The notes beneath the pieces are model-generated. The model made no database searches. It was not told where the DNA came from and saw only the letters and a program-made list of their open reading frames with translations. DNA of 6,219 nt from Thermoanaerobaculia bacterium (GTDB lineage Bacteria > Acidobacteriota > Thermoanaerobaculia > Multivoradales > UBA5704), in assembly GCA_030150965.1 (NCBI GenBank), contig JASLEW010000845.1, positions 1-6,219 on the forward strand, written 5' to 3'. Below are positions 1-6,098 of this stretch, in pieces. The translations under genes and the position numbers were made by a program. Every line of letters begins with the position of its first letter. The first letter of the stretch is position 1.

Positions 1-1481
1 CGACGGGCCCGGCGGCGGGTCTCACGGCCCTGCTGCCGGCGGCCGGCGTGCTGCTGCCCGCGGTGATGGGCCTGGGGATGGTGATCTGGCTGCTCGAGGA
101 GGAGCGCTCGCGCGCCTTCAAGGCGACCGAGCAGGCGGCCCACCTCGCCTACTACGACAGCCTCACCAAGCTGGCCAACCGCAACCTTTTTCACGAGCAC
201 CTGCGGCTGGCCATGGCGCGCATCCGCGGCACCGGCCTCGGCGTGGCGGTCTTCGTGCTCGACCTCGACCGCTTCAAGAGCATCAACGACTCGCTCGGCC
301 ACCGCCGCGGCGACCGCATGCTGCGCCTGGTCGGCGACCGGCTGCGCGGCAGCCTGCGGCCCGGCGACACCGTCGCCCGGCTGGGCGGCGACGAGTTCGC
401 GGTGCTGCTGCCGGCGGTGGCCGCCGAGCGCGACATGGTGCGCCTGGGCGAGAAGGTGCTGGAGTCGCTGCGCCGCCCGTACAGCCTCGACGGCCACGAG
501 ATCGTCACCACCGCCAGCCTCGGCATCAGCCGCTTCCCCGAGGACGGGGCGAGCGCCGAGGCGCTGCTCAGGAAGGCCGACGTCGCCATGTACCAGGCGA
601 AGGCGCTCGGCCGCGACGGCCTGCAGGTCTACACCGCCGCCATGGACGCCCACGCGCTCGACCGGCTGTCGCTCGAGGGCGACCTGCGCAAGGCGCTCGC
701 GGCCGGCGACGAGCTGACGCTCTTCTACCAGCCGCAGCTCGACGCCGCGACCGGCCGCATCGAGGGCGTCGAGGCGCTGGTGCGCTGGCAGCACCCGGTG
801 CGGGGGCTGCTGATGCCGGGCGACTTCCTGTGGATCGCCGAGGCGAGCGGGCTGTCGCATCCGCTCGACCGCTGGGTGCTCGCGACCGCCTGCCGCCAGG
901 TCCGCACCTGGCACGACGAGGGGGTGCCGCTGCCGCGCCTGGCGGTGAACCTCTCGGCCCGCCCCTTCCAGCGGCCCGACCTGGTGGAGCGGATCAAGGA
1001 CGTGCTGTGGGAGACCGGTCTGTCGTCCTCCTGCCTGGAGCTGGAGATCACCGAGACGCTGGCGATGCAGAACGCCGAGGAGAGCCTGACCACGCTGCGC
1101 GGCCTCAAGGAGCTCGGCGTGCGCATCGCGATCGACGACTTCGGCACCGGCTACTCGTCGCTCTCCTACCTGCGCAACTTCCCGATCGACACGCTCAAGA
1201 TCGACGCCTCGTTCGTCCGCTCGCTCACCCAGGACAGCAGCAGCCTGGAGATCGCCGCGGCGGTGATCGCGCTCGCCCGCAGCCTGGGAATCCGCGTCGT
1301 GGCCGAGGGTGTTGAGCAGGAGCAGCAGTGGCGCCTGCTGCGCCAGCGCGGCTGCGACGAGGTGCAGGGGTACTACTTCAGCGAGCCGCTGCCCGCCGAC
1401 GCCTGCCGCGAGCTGGTGCTGGCCCGCCGCAGCCTGGTGCCGCCGCGCGCCGACGAGGAGGAGCAGGCCGCCGCCAGCTGA
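1..1481 (+). CDS. Membrane-anchored GGDEF-EAL cyclic-di-GMP enzyme (5' partial)
   Basis: This is the C-terminal part of a bifunctional cyclic-di-GMP synthase/phosphodiesterase. The frame is open to the left edge (first full codon at 3), so the GTG at 48 is probably internal. Residues below count from that GTG. The first ~16 residues, plus the codons before them, form a hydrophobic helix, probably the last membrane segment of an upstream sensor domain. A short linker leads into a GGDEF domain (~37-200) with an intact GGDEF motif (113-117) and an RPGD inhibitory site (104-107) exactly five residues before it. The EAL domain (~208-455) keeps EALVR (242-246), N301, E333, the DDFGTGYSS loop (363-371), K384, AEGVE (419-423) and QGY (440-442). 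Both active sites therefore look complete. The TGA stop is at 1479-1481 and the next gene follows after 125 bp. Family knowledge predicts diguanylate cyclase plus phosphodiesterase activity; which dominates cannot be read from sequence. Confidence 0.95.
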   Translation, partial: TGPAAGLTALLPAAGVLLPAVMGLGMVIWLLEEERSRAFKATEQAAHLAYYDSLTKLANRNLFHEHLRLAMARIRGTGLGVAVFVLDLDRFKSINDSLGHRRGDRMLRLVGDRLRGSLRPGDTVARLGGDEFAVLLPAVAAERDMVRLGEKVLESLRRPYSLDGHEIVTTASLGISRFPEDGASAEALLRKADVAMYQAKALGRDGLQVYTAAMDAHALDRLSLEGDLRKALAAGDELTLFYQPQLDAATGRIEGVEALVRWQHPVRGLLMPGDFLWIAEASGLSHPLDRWVLATACRQVRTWHDEGVPLPRLAVNLSARPFQRPDLVERIKDVLWETGLSSSCLELEITETLAMQNAEESLTTLRGLKELGVRIAIDDFGTGYSSLSYLRNFPIDTLKIDASFVRSLTQDSSSLEIAAAVIALARSLGIRVVAEGVEQEQQWRLLRQRGCDEVQGYYFSEPLPADACRELVLARRSLVPPRADEEEQAAAS

Positions 1482-1506
1482 TCCTCATCCGCCGTCCACG
1501 CGATCG

Positions 1507-1527
1507 GCGCGGCCCGAGCGGCCGCGC
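1507..1527 (+). terminator. Perfect 8-bp GC hairpin after the GGDEF-EAL gene
   Basis: The arms gcgcggcc and ggccgcgc flank a 5-nt loop, starting 26 nt past the stop codon. The stem is strong and entirely GC. No T-run follows, so this is not a canonical intrinsic terminator. It may slow or end transcription, or protect the 3' end of the upstream message. Confidence 0.35.
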
Positions 1528-1532
1528 GAGGT

Positions 1533-1568
1533 GCGCGATCCGCACGAGCCGCGCGATCCGCACGATCG
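1533..1568. repeat. Two tandem copies of an 18-bp unit
   Basis: The 15-mer gcgcgatccgcacga occurs at 1533-1547 and again at 1551-1565, giving a period of 18 bp with only the last three bases differing. A diverged partial copy (cgcgatcggcgcg, 1498-1510) lies further upstream. The repeat sits in the leader of the DUF4337 gene, outside the translated region. It could be a protein-binding array or a slippage-derived repeat. Confidence 0.6.
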
Positions 1569-1587
1569 GATCACCGCCATCGGCGGT
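1555..1587 (+). promoter_or_regulatory. Two adjacent hairpins just before the DUF4337 ribosome-binding site
   Basis: gatccg-N6-cggatc (1555-1572) is followed directly by accgcc-atc-ggcggt (1573-1587). Both are perfect 6-bp inverted repeats. The second ends four bases before the Shine-Dalgarno sequence at 1591-1596. They could act as an operator, an RNA structure that tunes translation, or a processing signal. No ligand or regulator can be named. Confidence 0.35.
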
Positions 1588-1590
1588 CCT

Positions 1591-1596
1591 GGGAGG
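1591..1596 (+). promoter_or_regulatory. Shine-Dalgarno sequence of the DUF4337 gene
   Basis: gggagg lies 10 nt before the ATG at 1607. It decides the start, because the open frame continues far upstream without a comparable site. Confidence 0.75.
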
Positions 1597-1606
1597 TCTC
1601 ATCGAA

Positions 1607-2188
1607 ATGCCCGAAGAAGCCGAGATCGAGCTCGACAAGATCCGCGAGGAAGTGCACGAGGAGCTGGAGCGGGAGGGCGGCGATTTCCTGAAGCGCATCG
1701 CGCTGTCGACCGCCATCCTGGCGGCGTTCGCCGCCGTCGCCGCGCTGCTCGCCGGCGGCACGGTCAACCAGGCCCTGGTGTACAAGACCGAGGCGACCAC
1801 GCTCCAGGCCCAGGCCTCCGACCAGTGGACCTACTACCAGGCCAAGGGCATCAAGGGCGCCATCCAGGAGGCGACCGCCAACGCCTGGCTGGCCGCCGGC
1901 AAGCCGGTGCCGCCGCACACTTCGCAGGAGGCCGCCCGCTACCGCGCCGATCAGAAGCGGATCGAGGAGCAGGCGCACGCCCTGGAGCGGCAGCGCGACC
2001 AGCGCTCGGAGCATGCCGACCACCTGCTGCACGCCCACCACCGCTACGCCGACGCGGTGGCGCTGTTCCAGGTGGCGATCGCGCTCGGCGCCGTCGCCGC
2101 CCTGAGCCGCAGCCGCTGGATCTGGTACGGCTCGATGACGGCCGGCGCCGCCGGCATCATCCTCTTCCTGCTCACCGTCTCGGGATAG
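1607..2188 (+). CDS. DUF4337 family membrane protein
   Basis: This 193-aa protein matches the DUF4337 family in length and layout; the family's molecular function is unknown. An acidic, charged N-terminus (1-30) precedes one membrane helix (~31-50). Next comes the conserved-looking central stretch with ASDQWTYYQAK (70-80), then a charged, probably helical region (~105-147). The C-terminus is a pair of membrane helices (~148-166 and ~171-190) separated by a short RSRW-containing turn. A histidine cluster (H136, H139, H142, H144, H145) sits just before the second membrane helix. The ATG is supported by gggagg 10 nt upstream; reading on to an earlier start would add arginine-rich translation of the repeat region. 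The gene probably has its own transcript or a weak link to the upstream gene. The TAG stop lies 129 bp from the convergent stop of the fused GT2-methyltransferase gene. No functional tie to the neighbours is evident. Confidence 0.88.
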   Translation: MPEEAEIELDKIREEVHEELEREGGDFLKRIALSTAILAAFAAVAALLAGGTVNQALVYKTEATTLQAQASDQWTYYQAKGIKGAIQEATANAWLAAGKPVPPHTSQEAARYRADQKRIEEQAHALERQRDQRSEHADHLLHAHHRYADAVALFQVAIALGAVAALSRSRWIWYGSMTAGAAGIILFLLTVSG

Positions 2189-2211
2189 CCGCGCGGCCGG
2201 CGCCAGCGCGG
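2189..2211 (+). terminator. GC hairpin directly after the DUF4337 stop codon
   Basis: ccgcgc (2189-2194) pairs with gcgcgg (2206-2211) across an 11-nt loop that is itself GC-rich. It begins on the first base after the TAG. No T-run follows, so it is only a possible terminator or 3'-end stabiliser. Confidence 0.3.
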
Positions 2212-2289
2212 CGCCCAACGAGCCGAACGGGCAGCTCGGCGCCCGGCCAAGCCGAGCGAGCAGCGCGGCACCCGGCCAAGCCGCACCGC
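2204..2289. repeat. Three-copy ~29-bp tandem repeat in the convergent gap
   Basis: The units start at 2204, 2232 and 2261, each opening with cagc(g/t)cggc. The best-matched core, cggcgcccggccaagccg (2237-2254), recurs at 2266-2283 with one mismatch. The first unit is more diverged (gcccaacgagccgaa). The repeat lies between the converging genes and codes for nothing recognisable. It could be a small intergenic repeat family or a local duplication. Confidence 0.6.
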
Positions 2290-2298
2290 AGGTGCGGC
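2280..2298. terminator. Perfect 8-bp hairpin between convergent genes, possible two-way terminator
   Basis: gccgcacc and ggtgcggc flank the trinucleotide loop gca. The hairpin overlaps the end of the tandem repeat and lies 20 bp past the stop of the minus-strand operon. Its position between two converging transcripts suits a bidirectional terminator. Neither strand carries a T-run after the stem, so the call rests on structure and location only. Confidence 0.45.
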
Positions 2299-2317
2299 GC
2301 CTGATGGAACCCGCGCG

Positions 2318-3760
<1,443 letters not shown>

Positions 3761-3778
3761 GGGCGCGGGATCTTAGCA

Positions 3779-4387
3779 CTACCGCCGCCGGGCGCGCACC
3801 AGCAGCTGGTAGCCCAGGAGCTTCGGCAGCAGGCGGGTGGGGCCGGCGAGGCCCGCCGCGGCCGCCGCCAGGAGCGGCCGCGGCAGCCGCGGCAGGGCGA
3901 GCGGCAGCGGGATGGTGGAGACCAGCTCGCGCTCGACCGTGAACCCGGCGGCGGCGAGCAGACGGCGCAGCAGGCTGCGGGTGAAGAAGACCCGGTGGGT
4001 GCGGTCGAGCAGGCCGCGGTCGGCGTAGGGAAAGCGCCCGAACAGGAGGTTCAGCCGCACGTAGACGTTGGCGATGTTCGGCACCGACAGCAGCAGCGGC
4101 GCGCCCGGCTCCAGGGCGTCGTGGATCAGGTGCAGCATCCGCCCCGGGTCGCTCAGGTGCTCCAGGGTGTCGGCGGCGAGCACCGCGGCGAAATTGCGCG
4201 GCAGCATGGGGATGCTCTCCAGGTCGACGATGGCGCCGCCGGAGAGGTTCTCGATCATCGCCGGCAGGCAGTCCACCGAGCTCTCCAGGCCGAACCACCG
4301 CAGGTCCGGGCGGCGCACCAGCCGCGCCACGTGCGCCGCGCCGGGGCCCAGCTCGAGCAGGCTGGCGCCACACGGCAGCCGCGCCAC
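3779..4387 (-). CDS. Class I SAM-dependent methyltransferase
   Basis: Given here from the first canonical start (GTG at 4387), this is a 202-aa Methyltransf_23-like protein. Motif I reads LLELGPGAA (10-18), with alanine in place of the third glycine. The acidic residue after strand 2 is E35 (in WFGLESS). Later motifs are ADTLEHLSDP (72-81), LEPGAPLLLSVPN (92-104) and the terminal part THRVFFTRSLLRRLL (130-144), all typical of methyltransferases in polysaccharide loci. The GTG start leaves only eight residues before motif I, too few for the usual leading helix. The same frame upstream encodes convincing protein (see 4388-4462), so the real N-terminus is probably longer. The gene lies between a GT2 gene (upstream) and a GT2-methyltransferase fusion (18 bp downstream), apparently in one operon. 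It probably methylates a sugar or glycan intermediate; the substrate is unknown. Confidence 0.9.
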   Translation of the reverse strand: MARLPCGASLLELGPGAAHVARLVRRPDLRWFGLESSVDCLPAMIENLSGGAIVDLESIPMLPRNFAAVLAADTLEHLSDPGRMLHLIHDALEPGAPLLLSVPNIANVYVRLNLLFGRFPYADRGLLDRTHRVFFTRSLLRRLLAAAGFTVERELVSTIPLPLALPRLPRPLLAAAAAGLAGPTRLLPKLLGYQLLVRARRR

Positions 4388-4462
4388 CCACGAGGCCAGG
4401 ATGCGGTGGCTGGAGCCGGAGAAATCCTTGAGGACGTACCGCTCAGTGGAAGAGCTTGGAAT
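4388..4462 (-). other. In-frame N-terminal extension of the methyltransferase without a canonical start
   Basis: From the in-frame TGA upstream down to 4387 the methyltransferase frame is open and reads STERYVLKDFSGSSHRILAS and so on into the annotated part. The pattern of aromatic and acidic residues, then SSHRIL and a helix before motif I, is what such methyltransferases carry at their N-terminus. No ATG, GTG or TTG occurs in this stretch. The only near-start codons are ATT at 4462-4460, preceded by an aagggga-like ribosome-binding sequence, and a CTG further in. Initiation at ATT would give 227 aa and a 20-bp overlap with the upstream GT2 gene. Confidence 0.6.
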
Positions 4463-5210
4463 GCCGGATCCCCTTCACGTGGAGCTTGAAGGCGGCCAGG
4501 ACGCCGAGGACCGCGAAGCCGTAGCGCACGCTGCGCCAGAAGCCGATCTGCGACGCCTCCTCGAAGTAGCGGGTGGCGATCGGGATCTCACGGATGCGCA
4601 TCCCGTGGTAGACGCCCTGGGCGATGATCTCGGTGTCGAAGACGAAGTCGTCCGAGTTGGCCTCCAGGTCGATCGCCTCCAGGTAGCGGCGGCTGTAGGC
4701 CCGCAGCCCGGAGTGATACTCGGAGAGGAAGACGTAGAAGACGGCGTTGGCGCAGGCGGTCAGGCCGAGGTTGGCGAAATACTTCCATTTCGGCATGCCG
4801 CCCTCGATCGGCCGCCCGCCGAGCATGCGGCTGCCGAAGACGGCGTCGCAGTCGCCGTCGAGCAGCGGCTGCGCCAGCCCGGGGATGTAGCGCGGATCGT
4901 ACTGGTGGTCGGGGTGGACCATCACCACGATGTCGGCGCCGCGCGCCAGCGCCTCGCGGTAGCAGGTCTTCTGATTGCCGCCGTAGCCCCGGTTGCGCGG
5001 ATGGACCAGGGTGTGGAGGCCGAGCCCGCGCGCCACCTCGACGGTGCCGTCGCGGCTCGCGTCGTCCACCAGCACGATGTCGTCCACCCAGCCCGCGGGC
5101 AGATCGCGGAAGGTGCGCTCCAGGGTCTTCTCGGCGTTGTAGGCCGGCATCACCACGCAGATCTTCTGAGACCGCCGCGGTGAGGGCTCGACGCGGGGCT
5201 CGGAGGTCAA
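4443..5210 (-). CDS. GT2 family glycosyltransferase (polyprenyl-phosphate type)
   Basis: This is a 255-aa single-domain GT-A family 2 enzyme, the first gene of the minus-strand operon. It probably moves a sugar from a nucleotide donor to a lipid or glycan acceptor at the inner membrane. Residues below count from TTG at 5210. Motifs are CVVMPAYNAEKTL (18-30), VDDASRDGT (48-56), NRGYGGNQ (73-80), HPDHQYDP (99-106) at the place of the DXD motif, FGSRMLGG (125-132), EYHSGLRAYSRR (164-175) and NSDDFVFDTE (185-194). The hydrophobic stretch ~228-242 may touch the membrane. The start is chosen by elimination: TTG is the only canonical start codon between the promoter (5254-5282) and the fold's first strand, although no Shine-Dalgarno is visible. 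The frame stays open to 5534, but that extension is low-complexity, runs antisense to another gene and lies upstream of the promoter. The TGA stop falls inside the next gene's likely N-terminus. Confidence 0.9.
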   Translation of the reverse strand: MTSEPRVEPSPRRSQKICVVMPAYNAEKTLERTFRDLPAGWVDDIVLVDDASRDGTVEVARGLGLHTLVHPRNRGYGGNQKTCYREALARGADIVVMVHPDHQYDPRYIPGLAQPLLDGDCDAVFGSRMLGGRPIEGGMPKWKYFANLGLTACANAVFYVFLSEYHSGLRAYSRRYLEAIDLEANSDDFVFDTEIIAQGVYHGMRIREIPIATRYFEEASQIGFWRSVRYGFAVLGVLAAFKLHVKGIRHSKLFH

Positions 5211-5232
5211 GCGAGGGGGGCCGGGGACGAGG

Positions 5233-5261
5233 TTGCGTGCACGAACACGCCTAAGTATAGT
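5233..5261 (+). promoter_or_regulatory. Possible sigma70-like promoter for the coiled-coil/GT2 operon
   Basis: The -10 TATAGT (5256-5261) matches five of six consensus bases. A poor -35, TTGCGT (5233-5238), is spaced by exactly 17 bp. Transcription would begin near 5268 and give a leader of about 95 nt before the ATG at 5362. The -10 overlaps that of the opposite promoter. Confidence 0.35.
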
Positions 5262-5282
5262 GAGCCGGCCATGCCGCCTCAA
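5254..5282 (-). promoter_or_regulatory. Sigma70-like promoter of the minus-strand glycosyltransferase operon
   Basis: On the minus strand TTGAGG (5282-5277) and TATACT (5259-5254) are separated by exactly 17 bp. The -35 matches four of six consensus bases and the -10 matches five of six. This AT-rich patch stands out in very GC-rich DNA. The start would fall near 5247, leaving a C-rich leader of about 36 nt before the TTG at 5210. Confidence 0.55.
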
Positions 5283-5302
5283 GTCGGCGGGGTGAGCCGG
5301 CC
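5260..5302. repeat. 11-bp direct repeat flanking an inverted repeat at the divergent promoter
   Basis: gtgagccggcc occurs at 5260-5270 and 5292-5302, 32 bp apart start to start, about three helical turns. Between the copies, ccgcc (5274-5278) and ggcgg (5286-5290) form an inverted repeat that covers most of the minus-strand -35. This could be an operator for a regulator binding one DNA face, but chance similarity in GC-rich DNA is possible. Confidence 0.35.
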
Positions 5303-5339
5303 TGAGCCTGCCCGCCGGACACGGCCTTCGCTCAGCTGC

Positions 5340-5355
5340 CGGGCTCGGAAGCCCG
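5340..5355 (+). promoter_or_regulatory. Leader hairpin enclosing the ribosome-binding site of the 109-aa gene
   Basis: cgggct (5340-5345) pairs with agcccg (5350-5355) around the loop cgga. The likely Shine-Dalgarno, ggaag (5347-5351), lies in the loop and first stem bases, 10 nt before the ATG at 5362. The structure could limit or present the site to ribosomes. Confidence 0.35.
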
Positions 5356-5361
5356 ACGCCC

Positions 5362-5691
5362 ATGCCTGGGATGCCCGACGCTCTCGATCCTCTCGTCGCC
5401 GAACGCCGCCTGGGCGCGGCGGAGGGCGAAGCCTTCGACGGCCGGCTGCGCGAGGCCGAGGAGAGCGAGCGCGCCGAGCGCCTGCGCGGCCCTGCCCTGC
5501 CGGGGACGGCGGCCGGGGAGGGGGAGGCGGCCACCGCCGAGGCGCCGCCCGAAGGCCGGGCCTCCCTCCCGGCGCTGCAGCTCGAGGCCGAGAACCGGCG
5601 GCTGCGCGACTACTACGTGGCGGTGCAGAACTCGCGGGCGTGGCGGCTCACCCAGCAGCTCCGCCGGCTGGCCGGGCGGCGGACCTGGTGA
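5362..5691 (+). CDS. Small coiled-coil protein with a glycosyltransferase-associated SRAWRLT tail
   Basis: This 109-aa protein has no recognised enzymatic domain. Residues ~13-42 are charged and helical, rich in Ala, Glu and Arg. Residues ~43-68 are a loose Gly/Ala/Pro-rich linker. The C-terminal third, LEAENRRLRDYY (74-85) followed by SRAWRLTQQLRRL (91-103), is the recognisable part: a short coiled coil ending in an S-x-x-W-R-L-T element is common at the edges of glycosyltransferase domains in polysaccharide loci. Here it stands alone, as a partner protein or the remnant of a larger one. There is no signal peptide or membrane segment. The ATG at 5362 has ggaag 10 nt upstream; a second in-frame ATG at 5371 is an alternative. 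The gene is the first of a plus-strand operon running towards a GT2 gene. The stop TGA overlaps a GTG (5688) that opens a 17-codon frame. A role as an adaptor for glycan assembly is inference only. Confidence 0.65.
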   Translation: MPGMPDALDPLVAERRLGAAEGEAFDGRLREAEESERAERLRGPALPGTAAGEGEAATAEAPPEGRASLPALQLEAENRRLRDYYVAVQNSRAWRLTQQLRRLAGRRTW

Positions 5692-5741
5692 GCGACATGG
5701 GCCCGAGCGACGCGGCGAGCGCGACGACCTGGACGAGCTGA
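5688..5741 (+). other. 17-codon ORF overlapping the 109-aa gene and in frame with the next gene
   Basis: GTG at 5688 overlaps the preceding TGA in a GTGA junction and opens MSDMGPSDAASATTWTS before a TGA at 5739-5741. Nine bases later, in the same frame, the next gene begins with ATG at 5751. The ORF may be a tiny coupling peptide, the original start of the next gene interrupted by a nonsense mutation, or chance. Confidence 0.25.
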
Positions 5742-5750
5742 CAACCGCGA

Positions 5751-6098
5751 ATGGCGCCCACCTCCCAGACGACGCAGGCGGCCGGGACTCCGCGCAGCGA
5801 GCCGGCGGACGCCGGGCCGCAGGAGCCGGGGGCGCGCATCGCCTGGCTCGAAGGGCGGGTGGCGGCGCTGGAGGCGGCACTCACCCGGCGGTCGGCCGAG
5901 GTGCGCGAGCTCCAGCGCCACCTCTGCCGGCGCGACCTGGAGCACCTGGCGCGGGTGCAGGCCGGCCTGCCGGTCCTGCCGCGGCTCGCCTGCGCGCCGG
6001 AGCTGTGGCAGGAGACCTGGGAGCTGACCGAGGCCCAGGTGCCCGAGACGCTGCAGGACCTCTGGGCGACGCTCTACCCGCGGAGCGCCGCCCGGTGA
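5751..6098 (+). CDS. Small coiled-coil protein of unknown function upstream of a GT2 gene
   Basis: This 115-aa protein belongs to no family I can name. Its first ~27 residues are Ala/Pro/Ser/Thr-rich and probably disordered. Residues ~29-68 form a clear coiled coil with heptad spacing I30, L33, V37, L40, L44, then V51, L54, L58. The C-terminal part (~72-110) is more compact and tryptophan-rich (W86, W90, W105), with LWQETWELTE (85-94) and LQDLWATLYP (101-110), so it may fold or bind a partner. There are no membrane segments. The ATG at 5751 has only a weak ribosome-binding site, so translation may depend on ribosomes leaving the upstream frame. The TGA stop overlaps the GTG of the next GT2 gene by four bases, which argues for coupled production and a linked function. 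Similar coiled coils occur fused to glycosyltransferases, so a scaffold or oligomerisation role is plausible but not shown. Confidence 0.65.
   Translation: MAPTSQTTQAAGTPRSEPADAGPQEPGARIAWLEGRVAALEAALTRRSAEVRELQRHLCRRDLEHLARVQAGLPVLPRLACAPELWQETWELTEAQVPETLQDLWATLYPRSAAR

Noticed and set aside
1328..1606. Extension of the DUF4337 gene into the end of the GGDEF-EAL gene
   Set aside because: The extra residues are shadow translation of the EAL domain and the repeat-rich leader. ATG 1607 has a clear Shine-Dalgarno and begins the family-like N-terminus.
4068..5183. A 371-codon plus-strand open frame antisense to the methyltransferase and first GT2 gene
   Set aside because: No motif is visible, the composition is typical of shadow frames, and the minus strand is clearly coding.
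5195..5226. G-rich plus strand near the GT2 start (runs of 4, 6 and 4 G) as a possible G-quadruplex
   Set aside because: Only three runs of at least three G, with one 16-nt loop. A four-tetrad arrangement would need the six-G run to be split. Weak in this base composition.
5211..5534. Extension of the first GT2 gene to an upstream start at 5534
   Set aside because: The added ~108 residues are Arg/Pro/Ser-rich with no conserved pattern, lie antisense to the better-supported 109-aa gene, and would place the start far upstream of the promoter at 5254-5282.
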